From assembly GCF_022539315.1 (NCBI RefSeq), contig NC_066314.1, forward strand, positions 51,707,180 through 51,771,179: a DNA stretch of 64,000 bases, read 5' to 3'. This stretch comes from Serinus canaria. Its lineage: Eukaryota; Chordata; Aves; Passeriformes; Fringillidae. Made by a program: the position numbers and the translations under genes. Under the pieces are notes generated by a model that was not told where the DNA came from, did no database searches, and was given only the letters and a program-made list of their open reading frames with translations. Each line of letters opens with the position of its first letter. Positions within the stretch are counted from its first letter, which is position 1. Below are positions 1 to 10,790 of this stretch, in pieces.

Positions 1-1667
1 GTACGCCTAGTTACTTATCCATCTAGTAAAAATATTCAAAAATATTTATTACAAAAATGTATTTAATACCATTTTTTGAACTGAAACTACCTCTCATCTA
101 TTATAGCATAACCTAACCAGAACAAGAAAGCAGTCCTTCTTCCAAAATGCAGCTAACAAAGGCCACATGCTGCCATCAGCTTTTGCCGTGCAAAAACTGT
201 TTCCCAGTCTCACTTTCACAGTAAGGACAGTCTCCCTGGCAGTTGCCACTTAGGTGGCACACTTGTTGATCCAAACTATGAAAATGGCAACAGAAGTTTG
301 AATAGTTTAGTTTCCTGGAAGAATTTACCAGTATAAAACTATTTTATGAATGTTTTCCAGTCTATTGGCACTGAAACAAACTGTAACCTTCCCACCACTT
401 TTAACATGGAATGGGTTTTTTGGCATTCAGGAGCAGATACACTATATAAACTAAACATTAATAACCAGGCACAACTGAAGTTTCTGTAGAACTGAAGGCG
501 AGAGATAGCTATTTTGCCACTAACCTTGGCTAACCTGAAAAGGCTACTAGCAGCATTCACAGCAATTGGTGTTCTGCTGCAGCGAGAATTACTTTCTCTT
601 TGACTTCCATACCAGTTGCCAGGAAGATTTCTTTGCAGACTCTACTCTGAGTCAGTACCATGTGGGTACCAGCAGTGCAAAGTCACTGGCCCCTTTTCTG
701 TTGTGCTACTAAGACAACCTACAGAGAAGGCAGGCGACTTCTCGGACTTGTGCCGTCCTCTCACCACTGCTGAAGTGACAGCCTGTATTTACCTCTACAT
801 GGACATGTGTCCAGTAGCAGCTCAAAGGACACCACTAATTGATTTCATACATTTTGCCACGGAAGAGCTAACAAGCAACAACCACATTTTGTTAACCTCC
901 CTTGGTCACAAGCAAGCCAACAAACTTTGGAACAGAGTCTCTGTTACCTTCTCCTCAGAGATTTTTCGTGCTGTCCTTGGCCCCTACCTTAAGTTAGTGT
1001 AATGAAGAACCCTAGGGATGCTGAAACCCGTAGTGGAAAATATCAGTCAGGATCCAAGAAAAGCCTTTCAACTTTCCCAAAAGCGTGCAGGTATACATAC
1101 CTCCCACAGTCGCAAAGACCACAGCACAGCATGCAGAGAGCCTGGAGACACTTGGTACCTGCTTTTCTAGCCCTTCCCAAGGTTACAAGCACAGCGCCAC
1201 AAGCCCGTGAGAGCCGCACCTCCAACCACTAGCCGCCACAGGCGGCTTCATGGCTTGGGAGAACCCATCCTAATCCTGACTCCAAGTTGAGGAGGAAGTT
1301 TTGGCAGTGCGTTTCTGTCCTGCTATGCAAAACATGCCACTCTAACAATGACTGATTTCTTTAAGGTACTTCTGGGAAAGGCTGCTGCCACCGTGGGACA
1401 GGGCTTGGGAGGGCTGGGCGGGGGTCCGCCACCGCACCAACCCAGACGTCTGCGGCCGCAACGGAGCCAAAGCTGCTCCTGGAAAGTCAGGTCACCGCTC
1501 TGCGGTGCGACCCGCTCGCCGCACCTCTGCCCCCGCTGCGTGACTCGCGGGACGCGGCTACCTTGCGGTGACAGCCGCGCTCCTGCCTGCCCCCCTCGGG
1601 GACCCGGGAGCTTTCTGGTTCCCCCGAGCCCTCCCGGCCCGGGCGGCTGCAGGGCGGCGGCACTTAC
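1..1667 (-). other. TIMP3: TIMP3 intron 1, 5' part (also SYN3 intron)
   Basis: This begins with the GTAAGTG donor at 1667-1661 and continues past the left edge. TIMP3 exon 2, which should begin VIRAKV, is not in it on the minus strand. No repeat family was recognised. The first 1.3 kb is ordinary intronic sequence and the last 270 bases belong to the CpG island. The same DNA is intronic for SYN3 on the plus strand. Confidence 0.8.
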
Positions 1668-1791
1668 CGATGTCGGAGTTGCAGAAAGCGTCCTGCGGAT
1701 GGATGGGGACGCAAGTGCAAGCCTCCACCACCAAGTCCCGCAGGCTCCAACTGCACAGGAACACGACGAGGAAGCTCAGCCACGCTGTCAT
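1668..1791 (-). CDS. TIMP3: TIMP3 coding exon 1 (metalloproteinase inhibitor 3, N-terminal part)
   Basis: TIMP3 is a secreted, extracellular-matrix-bound inhibitor of matrix metalloproteinases and ADAM/ADAMTS proteases. The minus-strand reading starts at ATG 1791-1789 in good Kozak context (GGCACCATGA) and gives 41 codons plus one base. Residues 1-24 form a hydrophobic signal peptide ([15 protein letters not shown]...). The mature start [17 protein letters not shown] follows. Cys25 (mature Cys1) is the zinc-chelating residue of all TIMPs, and the CxC motif and [11 protein letters not shown] are TIMP3-like. The exon ends ATC-G followed by GTAAGTG (1667-1661), a consensus donor in phase 1, as expected for TIMP exon 1. 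The open frame extends eight codons further upstream to a GTG at 1815, but no ATG lies there. Exons 2-5 are left of the window. TIMP1, 2 and 4 are less likely because the signal peptide (WSLRD) and the mature N-terminus match TIMP3 best from memory. Confidence 0.95.
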
Positions 1792-1995
1792 GGTGCCGCC
1801 GAAGTGCCTCCTCACTTCTGCGGAGCGGGAGGCGGCCGATGCTGTGTTCGGCTGACTTTATTCTTGCTCCCTAACAGCCCGTGCTCCGCGGCTGCCTGCC
1901 CTGCCCCTGTCTCTGTCTCTCTGGCCGGCTCGCTCGGTGCGGGGCTGAGGGGAGCTGAAGGGAGCTGAAGGGAGCTGAGGTGCGGAGCGCTGCGG
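1792..1995 (-). other. TIMP3: TIMP3 5' untranslated region (approximate)
   Basis: This is the interval between the TIMP3 start codon and the start site predicted 25-30 nt downstream of the TATA-like box at 2020-2024. No ATG occurs on the minus strand in this interval, so scanning ribosomes would meet the TIMP3 start first. It contains a 10-bp tandem repeat at 1951-1980. The 5' end is inferred from the TATA position and was not observed. Confidence 0.6.
1951..1980 (-). repeat. 10-bp tandem repeat in TIMP3 leader
   Basis: Three consecutive copies of ggagctgaag (plus strand; the last copy ends in gg) occupy 1951-1980. A fourth, degenerate copy (ggggctgagg) lies at 1941-1950. They fall within the inferred TIMP3 5'UTR just downstream of the predicted start site. 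The copy number could vary between individuals or species. Confidence 0.85.
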
Positions 1996-2120
1996 ACGGA
2001 GTGGGACCGGCGAGCGGAGTTATACCCGGCTCGCGCCGCTCGCGCTCCGGGGGCGCCGCCGCGCGCGGCCAATGGCAGCGCCGCATTACCTCATCGGCGC
2101 GAGCGCGGGGCGGGGCCGCG
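1990..2120 (-). promoter_or_regulatory. TIMP3: TIMP3 core promoter (TATA-like, inverted CCAAT, GC box)
   Basis: In the direction of TIMP3 transcription the order is as follows. A GC box lies at 2107-2116 (GGGGCGGGGC on the plus strand). An inverted CCAAT box lies at 2069-2073 (ATTGG on the TIMP3 sense strand). A TATAA lies at 2024-2020 within GGGTATAACTCC. The CCAAT-to-TATA spacing of about 45 nt and the TATA-to-ATG distance of about 230 nt fit a focused RNA polymerase II promoter with a start near 1990-1996. A further GC box (2267-2275) and a CCAAT (2246-2250) lie upstream. Motifs are seen directly; their function is inferred. Confidence 0.65.
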
Positions 2121-2185
2121 CCCGCCGCGCCTTATAGGGAATGGAGCGGGCGCGCGGCGGGCGGGGGTGCGGCTCGGTTCTGGGT

Positions 2186-2239
2186 CCCCACCCCCCCCCC
2201 TTCCGCCGTTCTGGCCCCCACCCCCCGTTCTGGCCCCGA
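2186..2239 (-). repeat. G-rich tract with 19-bp duplication upstream of TIMP3
   Basis: The plus strand carries five runs of four or more C: 2186-2189, 2191-2200, 2215-2219, 2221-2226 and 2234-2237. The TIMP3 sense strand is therefore G-rich with short loops and could form G-quadruplexes. Part of it is a local duplication: ccgttctggcccc recurs at 2206 and 2225, a period of 19 bp. The tract lies about 190-245 bp upstream of the predicted TIMP3 start. Structure formation is inferred from the run pattern only. Confidence 0.75.
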
Positions 2240-2430
2240 CCCGACCCAATCGGCTCGCGGTACCGCGGGGCGGGGAAGCCTCGGTCCGTACCAAGTGTAC
2301 CTCTCCCATATCGAGTGTCCGCCCGAGCCTGTCACATCCTCCCCCGGGCCGCCCCGCGCCGCTCCTCGGGACACCTGGAAAACGCACGCGGGGCTTGCGG
2401 TCCTCTTGGAAAGCTCGCGCTATTTCCCTT

Positions 2431-3289
2431 CAGTCCGCCTGGGCTGCCTGCAAACTGACTTTAAACTGGAGTCAAGGCACATTATTCAGGCTATTCCGAA
2501 GGGCTTTCTAAGGCACAAGTGCAGTGTGCTGCTTCTTTTCCTCTCCCAACAGGCAGTAGAAAAAGGATGGGGGGAAAGGACAAGACCTATTGAACTGTAA
2601 ACCAGGATTTTGCCCTGAATGTTTTTAATCCTCCTCAGATGCTCCTTCTCCACCACTCAGCAATTCCCCTTCTCTGGCCTTTCAGTCAGAGAGTGGTCAT
2701 AACCTGCTAAAACCAAGCTGGAAAAAGCAATGTTATATCTACCTGGGCACCCCCAACATTTTATCTCAAAGCATATTCCAGCAGAGCAGCTCTAGTGGAA
2801 TTTAGAGAAATGTTCTGTTTGTTTTGTTTTCCTTTATCACCTTTTGAAGGCATAAATTTCCATCAGCTGTAGAAATGTAAATGTTATAGAAGAGCTGGGT
2901 CTGTAAGGAAGGAGATTGCCAGCTGCATGATACAGACAGCCTTATTATCCTCCAAAGGGGACTGAGGGTGATTAATCACAGTATCAAACCAGTGTATATA
3001 GTGTCAGAGTACTTTCCAAGGGGTTTACAAGACTTAAGCTCATCTAGTTATAAATTATGCTGGTATTAAAGGCCAGGGACCAGCTGTCCTAAATTTCTAC
3101 ATAGTCAGCTAAGTCTTTAGATTTACAATTCTGCTCCATCTGTGTGAAGCATGGCCTTCATACACCTTTTCTTTAATCATACTGTCCATAAAAAATTAAA
3201 ATCTCCTGTCTTATGGAAACACAGACTTTTATTTGGAGCATTGGTAGGCAAAAGCTTCAGGATGGGTGTTGTCAGTAGGGATCAAGGTT
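2431..3289. other. intronic, nothing recognised
   Basis: AT-leaning sequence directly upstream of the TIMP3 CpG island. No exon, known repeat or structured RNA was recognised on either strand. Open frames are short and lack splice context. Confidence 0.6.
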
Positions 3290-3410
3290 GCAATGCCAGC
3301 GGTGGGAAACACAAGTTCCTATCCTTGCTGTGACACAGACAACCTGTGTGGCAGCTTTGCCTCACTGAGCTTCAAATCCCCGTGTCATGGGATAATAGTT
3401 TGGAGCTGCT
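3290..3410 (+). repeat. MIR-like SINE fragment
   Basis: Sequence around 3315-3400 follows the MIR core order: a degraded 'ctgtgtg-accttggg-caagtcactt' region, a cytosine-rich 'cctcagtttcccc' equivalent (ttcaaatccccgtg), then 'atgggataata'. It is heavily diverged, as expected for an ancient amniote SINE. Assigned by memory of the consensus. Confidence 0.5.
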
Positions 3411-3884
3411 CAGGAATGTGCATTGGTGAGCACTGAAAAAAATCAGATGGTGCTGAGGTACTAACGGGTCCTCTAAGTATGTGTGAGACAGGGTATTAAA
3501 TAAATCATTCCATTTAGACACCTCACAGTCTGAACCATCGGGCCCAAATTGCAATACAAGAAACCCTGCACAAAAAATACTTTAAGTACTTGGACTGTCC
3601 GTTCAAGGTACTACAAGTGAAGCTGGATCCATCAGGTTGGGTGGATGTCATTTCAGTCTCACTGGCTGTAAACAAGGAACAACTCCACCAACCTCAGCAG
3701 AGTAACACGGAAGAAGAATGAGGTGTGTCTGGCACTCTCATTTTTCCTTTGTTGTTGTAAAAGGTTTGATATCTACCAACATCATGATACACCTGGCCTA
3801 TCAGTATCTCAGATCAACATCTGAGAGAAGTAGAATTCTGCCAGAACCTGACACTGGTGTAAATAAGGGAGAGTTTGCCCCACA

Positions 3885-4075
3885 CACAACTAGATTATAA
3901 TCACAGCTCCTGCACCACCTCCCTTCGCTCTCTAGCCAAGTTACTCCCCTGAATATGTTTCTTCATTCCTATAATAACACCTTTCCTGTGTGTTCTGAGG
4001 ACTAACATGCTAAATGCTTTGTAATAAGCTTTTAAGCTGTTGGGTGCTGTCTAAATGCTGAGAGTCTATGATACA
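3885..4075 (+). repeat. MIR-like SINE fragment
   Basis: The stretch 'gccaagttactcccctgaatat...cttcattcctataataacacc...gtgttctgagga...taaatgctttgtaa...tgctgtctaaatgctgag' follows the MIR consensus order: gcaagtcacttaacctct, cctcatctgtaaaatggg, ataataacacctacc, gtgaggattaa, aaatgcttt, gctatataaatgctaag. Both the core and the tail are present. Confidence 0.6.
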
Positions 4076-5274
4076 CGGATGCAGGACACATTCAGAGGAG
4101 GCTGAAAAACAAACTATTTAGTCATTTTCTCAATATCTGAAACAGGAGAGGAAGGGGACTAAAAATTTCTGAAGTTCCACAGGGCCCTCCAAGGTAAGGA
4201 AGTGTCTTGCTTACAGTGAGGCTGATCAAGCTAGTTAAAATGACACCAAGATTGTGCTGGTTGCAGGAACTGGCTCACTTTTCAGATATAATCCAGAGAA
4301 GCAATCCGATGAAACGGAGTGACAGAGCTTGATCCAAGGGCTGGGCAAATCTCTTTGGAAGGGATGGGGTGCAGGCTGTCAATATGGCAAGGCTTACCAC
4401 TATATTCTATACCTCTGTTTGGGAGATGATCCAGACATTTTTTTAGTGCTTTTATTACCACTACCAGGAGTAGTAGTATCTGTGTTTGGTCAGGGCTTAG
4501 CTGATTCACCTGCTTTTTTTACACTTAGATATTCTTTTTCAGAGAGATTCATTTCTCTGCAGTAGTAAGGGTGCAGTTTTCCCTTATACATATATAATCA
4601 GGACTGGATACTGTACAATAAGAATAATATTTATTTGCCTCTTGAAGAGCACACTTCACACAGAGAAACCAGAATGTGTTGTTTTTGTAAAGTACAGGTA
4701 AATCATGCTCAGGAAAGTTCAGTCTGGCCAGTGGCCTGCTCAAGGCCTTTGTTAAATATTTTAATCTGCCTGTACACTCATTTTATCATCTGTAAATAGA
4801 GATATTTTATGTTATCATCTGATAATATCCATTAGATTTCCAATATTAGCCTCTCCCCTTTAAGACCTATGGGCAAAGTGAACTCTGAAAAGCCAGGCAA
4901 GGATTCTGAGTGTTTATTTATATGAGAAAATATTGATAACGGTGTCAGAGTAACAGAGAAAGTCAGTGAAGGAACTGAAATGATAATTATCTCTGAATTC
5001 CTCCTCTATGCCCTGCAAAGGGAAAAAACTGCAAAGGGAAAAAAATTTAAACTATCATTCCGCTTCTTTGCTCAGATAAAACTTTAAACCTTATATGGCC
5101 ATAAAGAAGGCAGCATTGAAAGAAGGAGAAAATAGACACCTTGATCTTCATATGAGAAAATTTGAGTTCACGTTTGGTTAATGTCACCAAATACAGAAAT
5201 CTATGTTATTCCAGTCTTCCATCAAGAACACGCTGCTGAACACAATTAAGGATCTCTCTGCCTTAGCGAGCAGC
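4076..5274. other. intronic, nothing recognised
   Basis: No gene or repeat family was recognised. A 16-bp near-perfect tandem duplication (ctgcaaagggaaaaaa) lies at about 5013-5045. Otherwise this is AT-rich intronic DNA. Confidence 0.5.
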
Positions 5275-5540
5275 CACACAACTTCATGCTGTGATCCTGT
5301 CGGATCCCGCAAGCCAAGCATGACTGGGATGGGTCAATAGTTGGTGTGAAAATTCCCAGGGAAAGCCATGTCCCGCAGGTGGTGTTGACTGAGCGCAGTG
5401 TCCTTCTCCCCTCCATCCTGCAGGAATGTGTGCAGCTGTGCTAGGGGGCAGTGCACTGCAAGAGATGGTTCTGACCTCCGCGGATGGAGCCAGCTCCTCT
5501 GCAGTACCTAAAGAACCCATTCTTTGGAAAAGGAAACACA
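5275..5540 (+). repeat. Ancient 5S-headed SINE (AmnSINE/Deu-SINE-like)
   Basis: The start (cctgtcggatcccgcaagccaagca...ctgggatgggt) resembles a 5S-rRNA-derived SINE head (ggatctcgcaagctaagcaggg...gtacttggatggga). It is followed by the typical body: 'aggtggtgttga', 'gcagtgtccttc', 'gctagggggcagtgcactgc', a degraded 'gatgagacgtaaaaccgaggtcctg' and 'aagaacccattctttggaaaag', the last matching 'aagatcccatggcactttttgcaaaag'. This is identified from memory of the consensus and the exact family name is uncertain. Confidence 0.5.
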
Positions 5541-8500
5541 TTAAGCTGGGAGTCTTATTTAAATTTCAGGAAGGAGAATTACCTTCTGCTTTCAGATACT
5601 CATATTAGTTTATATCAGGTGCATGTTAACATCATTTTCCTTTCACAAGACCCACCTGGAACCAGGGACAGAGACTGAGATATGAACTAAAGGCATGCTC
5701 ACTTGCCTTCTGATCACATTTCATTGTGAGGGATACCGGCTGCTTCAGTACAGAAGGGCTTCATCAAACTACAGCAACTGCTGGCAAAAAAAACCACATA
5801 CCAGGAGGGCTGAGAGAAAGAGAGAGAGAGGGAGGCACAGAGAGCAACCCCACTATCACCAGAAAAAGATACCCTGACAAATGTCACATGTAGTGGTTGG
5901 TAACACTTCAGTTCCTCACCAGATCTTAGCTGGCTTAAACTGAGCTTAGCATGAATGAATTCAGGAGAATTCAACCTGCAGTTCAACAGCCTTGCCACCT
6001 CCTTAACAATATGTTGACTTTAAAAGCTTCTGAAGTAAGGGCCCTTTTCTCTTTTAATTTTTTGACAGCAAATTGACTTGATCATGACTGTGGAGTCTTG
6101 CCATTAGCATTCTAAATTGTCCATTTGACTAGTTGCTCACAAGCATCCTCTTGTGCTAAAAAATTTCTGGAAGTTGATGATCTTTATATCTTTTACAGCA
6201 GCTCAGCATCATGTCCTGTAGGAGATCTCATTGTTTTTCTGCTTTTATGCAGCATGAGGGGAAGGGTAGGTGTTTTCAGAGCTATCTGATGTTCTTTCTA
6301 CAGCACACTCCTGCCATCTTGTAGGACAGTAGAGAATGGTCATGCATCATGTTAGAAAAAGGTTCTCATATTTCTTGATTATCTGCTTCTTTTTCAGTAA
6401 ACGGTTTCTTTTCCTCTGAGAAGACGTTTTGTTTAAAATGTTTGTATTTGCTATGATTCATATGTGTGAAACAAGTTGAAAAAAACTCCTGTTAATTCCA
6501 CCATTGTATCAGTGAACTTCATATGCTATTTAAAATGAGAATACTCCTTCTTCTGAAATGTCTTTGATTCTATGAATGCGTACCAAAAAAATTCATTTGA
6601 TCTCTTTCTCTGAGGCTGCAAAGGAATTATGTCACCTTCCTGTCTGCAAGCCAGACATAGGTAACACTCCATCCTATTCCCAAGCTTTTTATTTCAGGTA
6701 CACCATTAAATTTTCATCAACTCTTACAGTTCCATAGGGTGCTCTAGACTGTGTTCAGTCTTCAAGGACCCTTTAGAGACTGTGCCCACTGAGAGCACCA
6801 AGCCTGGTAGCAGACTGTAGGCACCATGTGTTTCCAGGAATATTACATTATAAAGGGTTGTGGAATATGAAATCACCCCTCAGTAGTGTGGAGATCCTCC
6901 AGTCGGGCTGTGATGTGGCATCAGCTGCAGAAGAGTAACCAGGAAATATCTTTTAACAGCCTTATCAAGCTGAAAATGTTTCCTGCACATGACCGTGCTC
7001 TTTGGCCCAAATCCAGCAAAACACTAAGACACACGTTCAGCTTTAAGCACACAAGATGCTCTACTGAAATCAACAGAACCATTTACATACACAAAGTTAA
7101 ATATAAGCTTAAGTGCATTTCTGGACCAGGGCCAGAGGGCTCACTACCATGCAGGGTTCAAGCCAGGAGGCTGTGATTAGATGGTCTGACAGAATCCGTG
7201 AGGGAAGGACAGGACATGATTTGCTTGGTTCTACCTGCCTATGCCTCATTCCAAGCAACTAATGTTCTCTCATTTTTGTTTATAGTAAGTCTTTCCATTT
7301 CTCTAGCTTTGCTTTACTGCTGCTGTAACCATTTCCAAACTGAAGTTTTGATTTTCTTTTTTAAACCCTTCTAAACTGCATCAATAGCTTTAAGTGACTG
7401 AACAAAGAGATTTCAGATAGATGAAGTACTTCAAATGGTAATAAGAGCTGGTGTTCCCAGAGCTTTGGAGGCTGCACTAAATACAGAAAAGAGTGAGAGC
7501 AATTGAAAATCACTTTTCTGTTGCTCCTCTGTATTAACTGGTTTCTGGCTTATGCAATGCACAGTAATTAAAATGACTGGAATGCCTCACATTTTTAAGA
7601 GAGCTTTAAGGCAGCTCTGTGGCATTGCAGCCAGCAGAGTTCATGAGCAGATTCATGGCTGCAATCGATGTTTGACGTTTTTATCCATGTAACTTGAAGA
7701 AGACAATGTCTCTGTTGAGGCCCTTGAGGGGAGTTTGAGGAAGAAGGGATAGACACAGAAAAGCAGTAACATCTGCAGCTATGGGGCAAATCTTCCTTTT
7801 GATGGGAAAAGAGCCTAAAGGTTGGTGTGGTCATCAGAGATTTCATTGCCTTCTCTCACTGTATCCTGAATGTCCTGCTCAAATTCAATGTGGGACAGAA
7901 AGCCTGTCAGAGTGGCATGTCTCTCACAGCTGGTTGCCCTCCATGTGATGAGGTTACTCTGCTTGGCAGGGGTGAGGGATTATTTGGTGCTTTTCAGTCC
8001 CTGGGGACAGTCCAGGATTTCGTTTTCAACTTTTCCAGTTTTTTTGGTTTTACTGAAGGTGGCTGACCACTACATCCCTGTTTTCTCTCAACTACTGCCA
8101 TGGCTTTTCATAGTGATGATTGGCCACAGAGGAGCAGGAGAGCTGAATACAGCCCCCCTTGGGGGGAGAGCTGGCTGACCTGAAGACATGGCCCTTTTGG
8201 CATGTTGAACAGCTAGATCCTTCTTCTCTTAACTCTCTGCCTCTCACCAGCCTTCTGAAGGCATGGACTGAGCCGCTTCCTCATCTCTCAGCATAATCTT
8301 TCTCTCCTTTCTCATCAGAGGGCACTGTCAGGATACAGCTGCTTCCACAACCCCATGTGAGTGTAGAGAAAGATCCCAGGCAGGAAGCAGTAATCCTGTA
8401 TCTCTTAGACCATTCTGAGACCATAAGAGCTACAGCCCCTCCATATGCAAGTCCCTAGGATGTGTCACTGGTTTTAAAGGAAGTTGGAGTCCCCTAAAAT

Positions 8501-9813
8501 CACCATACATGTGAAAAGCAGAAAGAGCGGCACCATGGGGCTTGCATCCCTTTTTTTTTGTTTGTTTGTTTCTTTTTTAAAGAGCCTGCAGTATTGGGCT
8601 GTCTAGTGTGAAGGAAGGGTCTTTTCTTTACTGCAGAACAGGTGCCAGTGCAGGAAAAGTTGATATCTTGAGTTGCTTCTCCCTGCGCAACCTTCAGATA
8701 CTTCCTGTAAGAATAAGCCAGTCTCCTCATCCCCATAGTGCAGGTGTTACCAGACTCTCACTTGAAACTGCAAATTAAGGAATTAGTTACAAGAACAGTC
8801 TCTAATGACAAGGATTGTGTCCCAGCAGGGAATGAACTCAGTGACTCCTGTCATGCATGCCACCACATGATGTCAAAAGTGAGAAGCAGTTCCTCTGTGT
8901 GGAAATCCCAACAGAGATTGTTACTCCAGCATAGGATTTTTCTTATAAATCCAGACTATTTCAATGCTTTTCTTCCTGTGTTCCCAAATCTACACTGTAT
9001 TCTAAACAGTAGCTGACTGCTCACTGACATCAGGCCCTTCCCTCAAACTCACAGTGTCAATCAGGAGAAGCTGGGGAATTTCCGATGTGAGATTTCAAGG
9101 ACGAATCTCTTTCTTCTCTAGTGCAAAAGGCAGCGCTTCGGTTTCCTCACTCTTTTGGAATTTTTATCCATAAATCTTGGCATTCGGTGTGAGACAAAAG
9201 ATGAGGAGATGGTAGATCTGCAGTCTAAAGTGAGGACACTTATTTGTTTATTGTCTTTCTCTTCCCAAGTGAAGAGTAATGCATTCCTCAAAGGAACTTT
9301 TCAGGTCAGCAGCGTGAGTTCCACACCTAATGTATTAATGTCAGGAGTGAAAAAATCAGTATTTGATTTAGCGCAGATGTGCAAAAATAGTATTCTTTGT
9401 CCACTGATGACAGAGATAATCCACAGCCTCTCTTCCCCTTTCCTTTAATCTGACAGCCTCTATCCCTTCACTGTGCCTTTCTGAGGGGTGTTTCAGTGAG
9501 AACTACCCAGAGCTGGCAGAAACCAGGAAAGTGTAGTCTGTATGTACAGATTACCAGGAGTTGAACTCTGAAGGTACCAAAGCTTGACCACGTGCTCTGA
9601 GCAAGCAAACACCTCTCTGTAGCTTTGCTGTTTGTAGCTGTGCCACCAAATCTCGCACAGAGTGTTGGCCAGGGGTCCAGCATTATCCCAAGTGCCTTGT
9701 AGTGGGATCCTGGACTGCTCCAAAGCAGTGGCTCATCTGAGGTGCTAAGAGGTTGAGAGCTACTGAAGACTTCTAGCAGAAGCAGGTGTCCAATAGCAGC
9801 TTAGCACAGCACA
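5541..9813. other. intronic, nothing recognised
   Basis: About 4.3 kb without recognisable genes. Only minor simple sequence is visible: a purine (GA) run at about 5812-5835 and a T-rich run at about 8549-8578. Open frames here are short and unsupported. Confidence 0.5.
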
Positions 9814-9871
9814 TTCTCTCTTCTCCCTCTCCTCTCTCTCTCCCTCTGCCTCTGCCTGCCTCTCCTCTCCA
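9814..9871 (+). repeat. CT-rich simple repeat
   Basis: An almost pure pyrimidine tract of ctct/ccct units with interspersed ctgcct. It is microsatellite-like. Confidence 0.85.
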
Positions 9872-10737
9872 AGATAACTACAAGAAGAGATTGAATTCCC
9901 ACCACACAGGCCAGGGAGGCAGAAGGGTTCTCCCTAGACACCTAGCTGAGGTCAGTGAGGAAAGTGCTCTCAGAGTAAAAGTTATGCAATGCATGGGAGG
10001 AATCTACAGTTTTAATCATGGGATAATTAATGGAAAATAATAAACAAAGGGCTGAGCAACAGCAGTTTCTACCAACAGAGACATGATTCTCCAGCAGACT
10101 TTCCCGAGGACCTGACAGTACAAAAGACAGTAGATAGGCAAGCATTTTATGTGTTTTCATTTTAGCTGTATCTTAATGTTCCCTAGATTACAAGCCAGCA
10201 TTTTTTAACCAAAATCTTGCTTCCTTTCCCCAAGTTGAGCAGAACCACCACAAGACTAGTGAGGGGAATGGAAAGGCAGGGGTGGAGTTCTGTGCAGTGC
10301 CAACAATTCCTTAGTGCAGCTGGGTTAGGAGGCACTAATCTGGTCTCCCTTTCCTCATAAGATAGCTGTGGGTGTACCTACTGAAGGCCTTTCAATTCTC
10401 CCTCCCAGTGCTGAGATTGAATGAGCTGTTGCTGGAGAAAACCTTCTCCTATTGATACTTAAATAAAGTCTCTTCTGTGCCAAAGAAACGGGATCATCAA
10501 GAAGAGCTCAGTCCACCCCATGAAAAAGAAGGAGCAAGCTAGGAAGGGAATCTTTTACTTCATTTGAAATTGACTTCCCCATCCAGAATAAAACTTCACC
10601 TTTGAACACCATATACAATGGCAAATAAAGAGAGCCTAGAGAGGCTAATATAGCTTAATCTGTGTATGGATGTAAGCAATAGCACTCCAGAGAACTGGAT
10701 GGAGGAAACCCATACTCACTCCTAGTGATTGCAAGAG

Positions 10738-10788
10738 CTTTTCCTTTTCCTCCTTCTCCTCCTTCTCCTCTTCTTCCTCTCCTCCTGC
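10738..10788 (+). repeat. TCC-rich polypyrimidine tract
   Basis: The tract consists of cct/tct units and ends in 'ctcctgcag' at about 10782-10790. That looks like a strong splice acceptor, but no coding frame of known identity follows. It is treated as simple repeat. Confidence 0.75.
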
Positions 10789-10790
10789 AG

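Larger units (their letters stand above)
1400..2430. promoter_or_regulatory. CpG island over TIMP3 exon 1 and promoter
   Basis: Base composition switches abruptly to GC-rich, CpG-dense sequence from about 1400 to 2430, then returns to the AT-leaning background of the rest of the window. It covers the start of TIMP3 intron 1, exon 1, the 5'UTR and the upstream promoter. Long open frames in all phases here reflect GC richness and are not extra genes. CpG islands at TIMP3 are methylation-controlled in mammals. This is the only CpG island I see in the window. Confidence 0.9.

Noticed and set aside
1..1660. TIMP3 exon 2
   Set aside because: No minus-strand reading resembling VIRAKVVG or the following TIMP3 residues was found. 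Intron 1 simply continues past the left edge.
1792..1815. N-terminal extension of TIMP3 to an upstream GTG
   Set aside because: Known TIMP3 signal peptides begin at the ATG at 1791. The upstream codon is GTG and the downstream ATG has a good Kozak context.
1348..2600. Several long overlapping open frames in both strands
   Set aside because: They arise from stop-codon depletion in the GC-rich CpG island. Only the TIMP3 frame has homology and splice signals.
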